Shown here piece after piece: positions 22,734-32,739 of a stretch of 64,000 nucleotides of DNA (its first letter is position 1; each line of letters starts with the position of its first letter). The translations under genes and the position numbers were made by a program. This stretch comes from Capronia americana. Taxonomy: Eukaryota > Ascomycota > Eurotiomycetes > Chaetothyriales > Herpotrichiellaceae. The notes under the pieces were generated by a model, which did not search any database, was not told where the DNA came from, and was given only the letters and a program-made list of their open reading frames with translations. The stretch covers positions 186,001-250,000 of the forward strand of contig JADWQD010000023.1 in the NCBI GenBank assembly GCA_016110215.1. The letters are read 5' to 3'.

Positions 22734-25076
22734 GCTTGCGGAAGATGAAACACACCAACCTGAGAGGGAGGAGTTCAAAATCGGACCATGAGGCTCAGGT
22801 CGTCCGTCTGGCTATAGATACGGCGTGCCATCAGCATGGAGAAATGTAGAGCCTCCCTCCCTGTAGGATCTCCAGTCCCTGCGGCAATGGTAGGACGGCT
22901 AGAAGGGTCTAGTTCGTGGCGAAGGTACAAAGCGCCAGCAATTCGGCCTTTTTCCCGCCAGTTGTACGCAGGCCCCTCGAACCCCATCCACGCGGTCTTT
23001 GAATAGTCATGGGCCAGGCCAAGGTAGGCAAGGGCTAGCAGCTGGTGCACATGAGGTGGTTGCATTCTGGGTCGAAAGCCAGAAGCGAGGTCCCCCACTC
23101 GATCGAAGACACGGGATGTCGGGCGCAGAGAACGGCTCAGGCGTCGAAGTTGGGAAGGTTTCTTCTGGCGAACAAGGATGCTTACTGCATGCACAGAGCC
23201 CGTCGCTTCGATGAATGAGAGAGGCTGAATTTTGAGCTAGCGGCTACGGCTGAGCCGCAAATGGGAAAGACATACAGGCCCTGCAAGGTTAGAGGCTTTT
23301 CTCATGCACAGTATGGTGATAGTAGCAGGCATTGTTCAAGGGCTGAGCACTGACAAAGATAGCAAGGGCTGCCATTGGCAGAGTCTCAAGTCGTGCAAAA
23401 GCTCAGTATTCGACAGCAGCAGTCTCCATTAGCAGGAAGATTGCCTGTCCATAGTGTCGCACCCCCTTTGAAGTTGTGTGAGTAAAGCCGTTTGCCTCGC
23501 AGAGTAAGTGGTAATCAAGGGAACGAATCCTTCAGAGCACGAGTGTTACTCGTATCCAGCCGAGCGGAGTCAAGTGTTGCTCGCCCTACCGTCCTGCTCC
23601 ACAGCCAGTCGCTGGACTCGCGAGGTGATGTGCTGTTCACCTCGTCCTCACTTCGGCCTCATTCGTGCTCCGCACCACACAACGGGACGGAACCCTGCGC
23701 TGCGGGGCTCCAGGCCCAATTACAGCAGGCCAGCGCTCACGTGTTCTTTTGTGCTCCCCTGGCCTCCCACTCAAAACACTCGCAAGTTAAACGGGAGGCC
23801 CTATTTGCCTAAGCAAGCGTAGCGGACTCCACTTAGAACGCACTTTCAACGACTTATGCTGAAGCTGGCACGGCCTCCGAGACCTTCCATTCGGCTGACA
23901 ATTCATCGCGCATCCTTCTGACTGAGATATTCGACTTAAATCTCACCTGTGGCTGGAAGGGAAATGAGCTCTCAGGCACACGGAGATCCGATCGCTGTGG
24001 TCGTGTGCACAAAGACAACGCTGGCATCGAACGCTGAAGACTTGTTTTCGCCGTGGACAATGATCGGTCAAGGGCGGTCGAGCGGTCGAGCGGTCGAGCG
24101 GCCTTCAGCTGCGCTCATATCACAGCGCCATTTGGCGAACACTTGCAGGGTTCCAGGGTATTGAGACCGCAACCTCGAGGTCTTGGAGCCGGGCCAAACG
24201 GGCTGTTGTTGAAGGATGACACTTCATTTCACACCACCCGCCGTCACTAGACTATTGATTTCTCCGCATCCTTACCGGACAAGGGAATCTCAGCCTCATC
24301 CCAACCACCTCTCCCGTCGACAACGGGCGGATGAGCGCCTCGGCGCCTCTTAGCAGGCTGCTCGGCATTCTGCCGGGCCCAGCGCAGCGCCATCAGACTT
24401 TTAGGCTTGCATCGATATGTGACTTGCTCCCTCGTCACTGGTGATTTTTCGACCGATGGGACATGCATTGTTCCGTGCTGCTCTTGCTTTGCGCCCAAAG
24501 GCGTATGGCATCGCCTGGAACTTGCCCCAATCCTCCTTCTCAAAGTAACCAAGGCCAAGTGGAAGCATACTGGTCTATCCGTCCTACTGCGTACTCCGTT
24601 CGGCAAAGCTGCGGCCGGAGCTTTGAAGGCAGTGGTGGCGCAGATCGTGGTTGTACGAGGTAGCTATCGATTGGCGCGTCTGCGGTCCAAAGCTTCATCA
24701 CTCGCCCGGGCAGAACAAGTCTTGTTCCCCGAACCCCTGCAAGTGGCTGCACCGAGACAATCCGGTTGCGGGTCGAAAATAGTGCTATACACGTGCACGA
24801 CCAGAATGGCCCGAGACCCACGTCGGCCTTACCAGGAGCGCCCAGGTCTGGCAGGCCATCAATCTCACAGTAGCATCGCTTGCACTGGAAATCGCTTCCT
24901 TTGGGAAGCTATGACGCCGAAGCTTCAGGAACAGGATGGGGAGCTTCAGAAGCTCATATAGCTTACATGGTAAGGATCCCCCCTCAAAGTTTGTTTTGCT
25001 TTTCTTCCTTCAGCAGCCTCTTCAGCCTTGTTCTGCTGATTCAGTCACTCGTTGGTACATTCGTTCAACCTCCAAC
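22734..25076. other. Long divergent intergenic region
   Basis: About 2.3 kb between divergent kelch and mucin-like genes, both cell-surface proteins. Overlapping short frames occur on both strands (for example 22775-23194 minus and 24407-24961 plus) without domains. It holds one small tandem repeat (separate entry). A long regulatory region or a non-coding transcript is possible but unsupported. Confidence 0.5.
24074..24101. repeat. 8-bp tandem repeat
   Basis: Unit GCGGTCGA occurs three and a half times in perfect tandem. A simple minisatellite-like repeat with no gene context. Confidence 0.9.
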
Positions 25077-26864
25077 ATGCATATCATGAGGCTCAAGCTC
25101 GTCGGCCTTGCTGCCTCTCTCCTTGTCTCGTTGTCCCAAGCCGTGCCGGGCGGCAGTGTTACTGCTGATGGTGGTGGATGTGGATGGAGTACAGTTACAG
25201 CGACGGTTACGTCGACGGTAGCAGGACCGACCGTCACGAAAACGGATACCTCGACAGTAGCGGGGCCGACAGTCACCTACACGGTTACCTCAACAGTTCC
25301 TGGACCGACCGTTACTGAGACGGATACCTCGACTGTACCAGGACCGACAGTCACAAAAACGGATACCTCGACAGTACCAGGACCGACAGTAACACAAACG
25401 GATACCTCGACAGTACCAGGGCCCACCATCACCAACACAGTCACTTCAACCGTCCCCGGGCCTACCGTCACGAATACTGTCACTTCCACAGTTCCTGGGC
25501 CGACTACCACCGACACTGTCACTTCGACAGTCCCGGGACCGACGACAACTGTTCCGGGACCAACTGTCACAGCCACCGTCACCTCCGCGGTGCCAGGACC
25601 GACTGTTACAAACACTGTCACCTCGACGATCCCAGGAACGACTACTACACACACCGTCACCTCGACGATCCCGGGAACGACCATTACAAACACCGTCACC
25701 TCGACGGTACCAGGACCAACTATTACAAACACCGTCACCTCGTCCGTTCCGGGACCGACGTCGACAGTTCCAGGGCCCACCATCACAAATACTGTCACCT
25801 CGACAGTTGTCAGCGCCACAACTGTTCGAACTACTGTCGTTCAGCCTACGACCGTTCTTCAGCCGACCACTATCGTTCAGCCTACTACGGTCGTTAGCAC
25901 GACTACAGTCGTCAGCTCCACAACTGTTCGTACCACGGTGGTTCAACCCACCACCGTCCTTCAACCCACCACAGTCGTTCAACCTACCACAGTCATTCAG
26001 CCTACGACGGTTGTCAGCCGAACAACTGTCGTGAGCTCGACCACCGTTTCGAGGACAGTTACCACTGTGAACCTGAGCACAATCACTGACACAGTCTCGA
26101 CCACCGTCACCAGGACGACGACGAACACTGTTTCGACGTGCCCGTCCCCTGCGTTGACCGGACTCGTCACCTGTACCTCGAGAATTGTCAACCCGACTTA
26201 TACTCCTCCTGCTCCCTTGCCTAGCGACTATCTCTGGGGATGCCCTGCTGGAACCATCTGCACGCCGCCTCAAATCGGTTGTAACTGGGAACAGAATCCC
26301 CCTGCTGATACCTACGTGTGCGCTCCCAGCGAATGCAGACCTGCTCCTTCGCTTCCCAATATTACCGACTACAACAGTTTGTGGCCCAACCCAACCAACA
26401 CCACCTGCGCGTGGTACAACCCGACTCTCGGCTACTTCCATCTCAACCCCGAGCATTTCGGTCTCTCGTTCGCGATCTTCAACGTCTACGGCCAACCTGT
26501 GTGCCCAACGACCGACGAAGGTCCCAAGACTGTCGGTTGGGTTGATTGGCTCAAGCCCAAGCCAGGCTCTCCCCCCAAGCTGTCCCGACGCGTCACTGGT
26601 CCAAACCCGCTCGCACAGATTCTGCGTCGCCAGAGTCTTGCTGTTGCTCCTGCACAGTGTTACGCCGTCTTCGACGCTGCGACCACAGTCGCGGAGAATA
26701 CCGGCCACGTCTACGACCGACTCTGCCCTGCTGGGACACCTTTCCAGAATGCTGTTTCTGCCTGCCGATCATGTGCCGCGGCCAATTCAGGCACCTCATC
26801 ACAAGTCGACTCTTTCCCCGACCTGCAATCATACTTCACTTGGTGTACGCAGAACGCTCCGTAA
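25077..26864 (+). CDS. Secreted mucin-like Ser/Thr/Pro-rich repeat protein
   Basis: Intronless, 595 residues from ATG 25077 (a second ATG at 25086 gives 592 and a cleaner signal peptide, MRLKLVGLAASLLVSLSQA). After the signal peptide come about fifteen 12-13-residue repeats of the type TSTVPGPTVTNTV (about 40-245), then a second, different array built on TTVVQPTTVLQPTT and TTVVS (about 245-345). A Cys-containing C-terminal part (about 350-595, at least 12 Cys) has several N-x-T sites and two dibasic sites, LSRR and ILRR, that fit Kex2-type cleavage. Heavy O-glycosylation and a wall or extracellular location are expected. I see no GPI-signal hydrophobic tail. Exact function unknown. Confidence 0.85.
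   Translation: MHIMRLKLVGLAASLLVSLSQAVPGGSVTADGGGCGWSTVTATVTSTVAGPTVTKTDTSTVAGPTVTYTVTSTVPGPTVTETDTSTVPGPTVTKTDTSTVPGPTVTQTDTSTVPGPTITNTVTSTVPGPTVTNTVTSTVPGPTTTDTVTSTVPGPTTTVPGPTVTATVTSAVPGPTVTNTVTSTIPGTTTTHTVTSTIPGTTITNTVTSTVPGPTITNTVTSSVPGPTSTVPGPTITNTVTSTVVSATTVRTTVVQPTTVLQPTTIVQPTTVVSTTTVVSSTTVRTTVVQPTTVLQPTTVVQPTTVIQPTTVVSRTTVVSSTTVSRTVTTVNLSTITDTVSTTVTRTTTNTVSTCPSPALTGLVTCTSRIVNPTYTPPAPLPSDYLWGCPAGTICTPPQIGCNWEQNPPADTYVCAPSECRPAPSLPNITDYNSLWPNPTNTTCAWYNPTLGYFHLNPEHFGLSFAIFNVYGQPVCPTTDEGPKTVGWVDWLKPKPGSPPKLSRRVTGPNPLAQILRRQSLAVAPAQCYAVFDAATTVAENTGHVYDRLCPAGTPFQNAVSACRSCAAANSGTSSQVDSFPDLQSYFTWCTQNAP
25190..25805 (+). repeat. Coding minisatellite, about 36-nt unit
   Basis: Imperfect tandem units of about 36-39 nt encode T-S-T-V-P-G-P-T-V-T-x-T variants. 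Two sites have a shortened half unit (near 25540 and 25760), suggesting unequal exchange. Confidence 0.9.
25812..26060 (+). repeat. Second coding repeat array (VQPTT/VVSxTT)
   Basis: Tandem and higher-order repeat: a block with VVSATTVRTTVVQPTT is repeated about 100 nt later as VVSSTTVRTTVVQPTT. Each copy is followed by several 15-nt units encoding VLQPT or VVQPT variants. Confidence 0.85.
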
Positions 26865-28293
26865 ACAGCAGTGAGACCATGCATTGAGACTGCGATGCTT
26901 GAACCACGAATTCACCAATCCCGCCTCTGACGAGATTAACGCAGCCGATTCAACTGGATGCAATTGCGCCCCTTCTTCCGCTGTTGAATGTGGCGTAGGG
27001 AATGGGGTTGATTCAAGGTTCTCGCGCCGTCGAGGAGCCATCAACCATGGGACCTCCCTACCTCATGTACATAATCATTAATGACGCCACTTGTCTTCGT
27101 TGTTGCTGCTCGCAGAGAGATCCCGAGCTGATGCAAAAAGCGGGTTTTACAGGCTGATTGGCCTCGATGACATCAATGACCAGTTGATTTAAGGAGGCAA
27201 AAGTCACTCCTTCACGATGGAGACGGGCAGGTAATGATAATAAAAGAGCGCAAGAATCATGTACAGACCCTCTCGTCCATATTGCTTGCTTTGAGTAGTA
27301 GCCCGATTGAGAATGTTGAACACGTCCAGCGTAAAATGCGACTTCTCAGCGACCTTCCAAAACTCGTGGGATGAGTGATCAGTCCTGCGACCCCAAGCCG
27401 ACTGTTCCCTTCAAAGGATGTCAAAGGGCTTGTGCCTATGAGGCGAGCATGGAGCAAGCCCTCTCTGCTTAATCACCATAGCGACCGCTTAGCCGGAATG
27501 GCAGAGGAGATTGCTTGTCGCACCATGCGCCATTGCGTCTCGAATGATAGGTCCTTTCGTACTCATATGTGACCTGCACCTACGGAGTATAATCAATGAC
27601 ATCCTTGAGATCCAGTGGCTATACTCGGTACGGAGGACTGATATGCCGGTTCGGGTGCGTTGCGAAGGCGACCTACACGAAAGAGCGGTTCAATCTGGAA
27701 GAAATCGGATATTCCATACGGGAAGATGGAGAGTGGTGGGTGTCGTCTACCGGCATCTTGGGAAATGAACATGCCTGCTCTGCGGCCCTTAGTATACGTA
27801 CAGGTATAGTGTTCATAGGAATCTACGGTTTGAAGCAACCATTGCATATCGTCGCATCGCGCACACGGAGCATGCAGTTGAAGCGACGTTGGGATAGTGT
27901 CTTGCATTATATGCAGGGTTCATGTCATGACTGGGGTCCGGATTGACGATCGTCCTGGCACGAATGCATAAAAGCGGGCGTCGCCGTGTTGATCTGTTGT
28001 GGTCTCAACCATTGCCCTGACGATCACTGAGAGGAGACACCCTCGCATCAAATCACACGACTGAGATCACAACTACGATGTTCGCATGGCTGGTGAAGAA
28101 CTTGACGGAAGTGGGTGGGTTGATGGACGGATGTGACCAAGCGGGTCTGCAGTTGCTGAAGCTATATAACATGACCAGAACTTATATCTATTAGGTACAC
28201 GGGATGCTCAGAAGCTCGAATGTGCGACGAATCTTATCGACACCTTTTTCACCAGTGTAATGACGCCCTCGACCTCTCTGTTCCACAGATCGC
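26865..28293. other. Convergent intergenic region
   Basis: About 1.4 kb between the mucin-like gene and the ammonium permease stop. Short frames at 27593-27946 on both strands show no domain. No gene called. Confidence 0.5.
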
Positions 28294-29999
28294 TTAGGGT
28301 TCCAACGGTGGGTTCGCTGGCTTTTCCGGGTGCGGCTCGCCGTCGGAGCTGGGAGCGTCGCGATGCGCTGGTGTATCTTGCTCGAGGCCATTGACGACAT
28401 CTCGCGAGAGTTCGACGTACTGTGATTTTGGTTAGTTCTGAAACAAAATGAATGGACCGGACGGCACTCACATCGTAGGCGAATTCACCAATTTCTGTCT
28501 CGTCCATACCCATGATTTCTTCCTGCTCGGAAGCACGGAGGTGAAGGCCGGGGATGAAGTTCAGGAGGAAGAGGATAATGCAGCTCAGCACGAATGAGTA
28601 GGCCATGCCGGTAACACCGTCGCAGAGCTGGTAGGCGAGCTGGATCCAGTGATGGTTGAGCCAGCCACCATCAATCTCAGAGAATCCATCCAAATGAGCT
28701 ATGTAGTCGGCAGCGAAAAGGCCGGTGAGGAGATCGCCGACCAAGCCACCAATTCCGTGAATGGCGAAGATGTCCAGGGAGTCGTCAATGTGGAGCAGGA
28801 ACTTGAGCTTGGTCGCGTAGTTGCAAGCAGCACCTCCCACCACACCGAAGACGACGGCCGACCAAGCCGGGACGAAACCGCTACCGGGAGTGATGGCGAC
28901 CAAGCCGGCGATAACACCACTGCAGAAGCCGACTGTCGACCATTTGCGCTCCAGACGGTAGTCGAGAATGCACCAAGTCAGCCCACCGACGCTGGCGGCC
29001 AAGTTGGTCACGACAGCAGCCATGACGGCACGCAGATTAGCAGCCAATGCAGAACCGGCGTTGAAGCCAAACCACCTGGGAGATATGTCAGTGAAAATCG
29101 CGACCGGCTCGGACAATTACGTACCCAACCCAAAGGAAGACGGTGCCAATAACAATGTGAGTCACGTTGTGTGGGCGGTAGTTCAGCTCGTGAGTGCCGT
29201 GGCCGCGACGCTTGCCGAGCATCAACGAGTAGGCCAGAGCTGCAGAGCCCGAGGAAATATGGACGGGAGTGCCGCCGGCAAAGTCGAGGCCGCCCATCTT
29301 GAACACCCACCCCGAGCCATTCCATGTCCAGCAGGCAATAGGGTCGTAGACGATCGTGGACCAGATGAAGGAGAAGACCATGGCTGGGAGCATGCGGCCA
29401 CGTTCGGCAGCCGCACCAATCGCGAGGGCGACTGTGATGGCGGCGAACATGCCTTGGTAGACGGCGAACATAAGATCGGGAATTTTGCTCGAACCGATCG
29501 AGGGAGCGCCCAGAACATTGCGGAAGCCAATGTTCTCGAGATCACCGATGAATTTGCCGGCGGTGTGGGAGAAAGCAAGGGAGTATCCCCAGAAGAACCA
29601 TTGGAAAGAAATCAAGCCTGTCGCCGCTACAGACAGCCAAATGAGCGACAGGGCGGATTTGCGTCGAGCAAGGCCGGAGTAGAAGAAGCTGTCGTGTCTG
29701 TCAGCTATTGTGGCATGTGCAGGAGAAGGAAATGGCATACCCAACACCCGGAATCATGAGAAGGACGAGCGCAGTGGCCGTGATCATCCATGCGATGTCG
29801 CCGGCATTGTAGTAGACGTTGAGATCTTCCGTGAGCGAATCGCCGCCGGTCATTGATGTTCCTGCATGAGAAGCGTGTCAGCCGGCTAAATTCCACGTCG
29901 CACAAGATGCCGCAATGGCAGGGGCGTCGCGCGAGAAGGCACCGTACCCTCATAGGGTTCCAGAGGAACATATGGCAGTGACCCCGTATCAGTCGACAT
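28294..29999 (-). CDS. Ammonium permease (AMT/MEP family)
   Basis: Plasma-membrane ammonium transporter or sensor. Five exons (minus strand: 29999-29948, 29861-29741, 29688-29125, 29075-28472, 28419-28294) give 488 residues. The N-terminal stretch is followed by eleven TM helices. Visible are PGVGFFYSGLARRK, the AMT signature DFAGGTPVHISSGSAALAY with the first pore histidine, and DDSLDIFAIHGIGGLVGD with the second, so both twin pore histidines are present. The last intron (28420-28471) must be removed; it then gives a 42-codon cytosolic exon (YVELSRDVV to NPPLEP) stopping at 28294. Reading through the intron instead gives an uncharacteristic tail. Similar in form to A. nidulans MeaA/MepA; which orthologue is not decided. 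Confidence 0.93.
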
Positions 30000-30780
30000 C
30001 TTGGCGAGAATTCGACGTCGTCAACCGTGCTGAGGGATGCTGAGGTTTGTTGTGGTCTGGGAAAGAGGAATTCCCCGGGGAGTCTCAGGGGCTCGCAGGC
30101 AGAGCGAGGAGTCAAACGCGCATCAACAATCGAGTTGGTTTGCAGACGATATTATGAGCGCCGCGTGCATGCAAGGCTCGAGCACAGCAGGATTGCGACC
30201 GTCGAAGGAGTGAACAGTGGTCGAAGGTCGAGAAGGGGAGGGGTGGAATATGAATTGGATCCGGCAAAAGGAACGAATATAGCACCCCATGGTGAGCCCG
30301 GCATGGTGAAGCTCCACCCAGCCCAGCGTGTCACCCCGAGGGTCCTGGGTCAGGCTCAAGGCGTCTCTTGGCAGACCCACGCAGAGATACCAGGCTCGAA
30401 CCAAAGGTTGACATTTCGACGGTGGCTGCGTGGACCCAGAGATGACTGGTAGCGTGGGGAGGAGCCGGTAGGGCGATAGAGTTCAGGGCACTCGGCGAGC
30501 GCAGGTCGGGAGACACAGGAACGACTGGGAGGGAGTACGACGAGGCCACTGGCGGCTGCTATGTTTACGATTCAACCTCGTGTTACAGAAATGCATGTCA
30601 ACGGGCTATGTGATGCACCCCGTCTGCACGGACTGGGCGGCGTGAACGCCGCCAAGATGAAGGATCAGTTCAGCATCGGAGGCACCTCTTCTGACATCCC
30701 TCTTTCGCCAGTAAGGCCACTGCTTTCTTAATGGTGACCTGCTCCTACAATGACTGGTACGAGGTAAGCCCAGCGCCTTG

Positions 30781-30803
30781 CTCTCTCTCTCTCTCTCTCT
30801 CTC
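30781..30803. repeat. CT microsatellite
   Basis: Eleven and a half uninterrupted CT dinucleotides. Confidence 0.95.
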
Positions 30804-30976
30804 GCTTACCGCGTTGTTGTCGACATTGCCCGCGTCGAGAACACACGCCCAACGGCCATAAATATCCGATGCTCAAGGCCGCCTCGTGTCTCTCGCCTAG
30901 GAATCGCTTGAATCGAGGCTATCGAGCTCCAGGCACGGGGCTAACCCTGGGTGCTTTGAAATTTATCCCTCGGCGA

Positions 30977-31076
30977 GATAAGCAACTGGCATCCAATTGG
31001 GCTCTGCGCGGAACGCCCTTGATCCGAGCTTGCGGGAAGCCCCATGTGGCGTGCAGCGTATCTCCACACAGATAAG
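30977..31076. promoter_or_regulatory. GATAAG elements upstream of the ammonium permease
   Basis: Two GATAAG copies (30977-30982 and 31071-31076), with a further inverted GGATAA near 30964, lie about 1 kb upstream of the permease start. AreA-type factors control MEP genes in fungi through such sites; the distance makes the assignment weak. Confidence 0.25.
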
Positions 31077-32739
31077 AAACTGGATCACTTCTGGTCTTGT
31101 GCACATCGCTTCTCTGCCGCCGAGACTTCCATATTCTTCAGACTGCGAAGCATCGCACCACCACTGCCTAAATTGACCTTCTGAAGCTGAGACCAAAACT
31201 GTCAGAATACGCTGTCTCGTCTCACACGGCACGAACGTTCCGGTCCAGGCTGATACAGTCAGGATTCGTGTTGGCATTACGAGAAGCAAGGACATCCCAT
31301 CCTTCGTAGTCTCGAGTCCCTACTTAGACGATGATCTAATCCCTGATCACTTGGCCTTTTCCCCAGATTCCAAGCAATATGACTGTGGTGTCGGCGCGGA
31401 GCCCCCGTGCGATGGGCTATAATTGCGACGTCTATTGGAGATTCGTGAATTTGCTGGTTTAAGCCGACGCGCCCAACGACTTCCGTCTCATCGTAGCTTG
31501 AGCTGGAACCTGGTGGATGATACAAAACTCGCCTCTCGAGTCCCACCTCGAGTTCATGATGACAGCCGGTCCACTGCGCCAGCACTGAGAATTTGGGAAA
31601 ATGCCCAACTGCGACTGCTCCGGTGTCGGAGAATCCCGGATGTTCTTCTGTTGGAAAGTCACATTTCCCGTTTGTGTGGCTGACCCGCACTCGCCACAAT
31701 GGTTGGAGTCCCAGATCACGAGGAAAAGTGTGGGAAGACGGTACTGTGAAAGTGGTCAGCAAGACAAAATCAATCACGATGCTGCTCCTTCCCCTTTAGA
31801 TTCTGCCATATAACGTAGTGAGGCCGACTAGGTTTGCGAGAGATGGCGGTGCTCGTGGTGCCCAAGGTATAAACGTTGCAAGCCTCAATATTAGTTCTCC
31901 TCCGGTCACCTCATACTATATTTGGCGAAAGACAGACGCTGAACGATCGGCAGCAGAACCCCCGCGTGGTCCACAGATGCTTCACAGAAATCCTTCGCGG
32001 TCTCCAGTCCGAGTGAACCGAAGACCTCGAGCTTGGGCCGTTCAACATCTGCTCGACCTGCCTGAGGTACCTGCGTTGACTGGTTACAACGAGGACTGTA
32101 CGAGTAGGTTGAGATTTGGGCCAGCAAGCGCCGCCAGATGACACAAAGGCTCACTCATGTCCGTGGAATACAGTGGCGTGTACTCCGTAAGATTCTATTG
32201 TTGAGTCATCACCTGAACGCCTGCGGATGTCCGTGGACTTCAGGACACGCATTATGTAGACGAGAGGGTGTCTACGGGACAATGTTGTCCTGGACCCCTG
32301 AATGATTTGATATGCGCCACGCTTGAACGCCCCAAAACTTACGGTGACCGAGTAAAAGCTGGACAATGAAGTGTATCCAAGCAAATTCAAACCACATGTT
32401 CAGAGATAGGAAAGGCAGAAGCAGGTTATCTAGCGATTTTCGTCAACTGCCAGGTTTTCGTGTGGACGTGAGGTGGGATGGGCGAATGTGCCAACTTCGT
32501 GCTCTGATTGCGTTCTTGGTGCGCGGATCAAATTTCCTGTCAATCAGTCTTTCCCCATCATCGATTCCGTCGTCAGTCGGCAGCGACGACGCGAGAGGCA
32601 ACAGTGAATATCATTTTCACTTCATTCGGAAAATCGCCAAAGAGTTCATTCCATATCTGCACCTTATCCATCCCTTGTTTACATATGTTGCCCGCGAGAT
32701 AGAGTTTCCAAGGGACTCTTCTCCGCGTTTGCATTGCCA

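Larger units (their letters stand above)
30000..32739. other. Long divergent intergenic region (ammonium permease / SSK2)
   Basis: About 2.7 kb, the longest gene-free stretch here. It holds a CT microsatellite, several GATA elements (separate entries) and short frames such as 31277-31777 on the minus strand with no recognisable domain. Long 5' regions are usual for SSK2-type kinases; nothing else can be supported. Confidence 0.5.

Noticed and set aside
24407..24961. Plus-strand frame of 184 codons upstream of the mucin-like gene
   Set aside because: No recognisable domain, overlaps other open frames on both strands, no splice or start support.
25190..26060. Regular repeats as a CRISPR array
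   Set aside because: The repeats are coding, contiguous and without unique spacers, in a eukaryotic gene.
25446..26708. Long open frame of 420 codons antisense to the mucin-like gene (and another at 25277-25819)
   Set aside because: It mirrors the repeat array, and its composition follows from codon use in the sense repeats; no independent domain or start context.
28208..28293. Longer C-terminus for the ammonium permease
   Set aside because: It needs the last intron to be retained; splicing gives a coherent tail ending at 28294.
31277..31777. Minus-strand frame of 166 codons between ammonium permease and SSK2
   Set aside because: No domain and unusual composition; probably chance.
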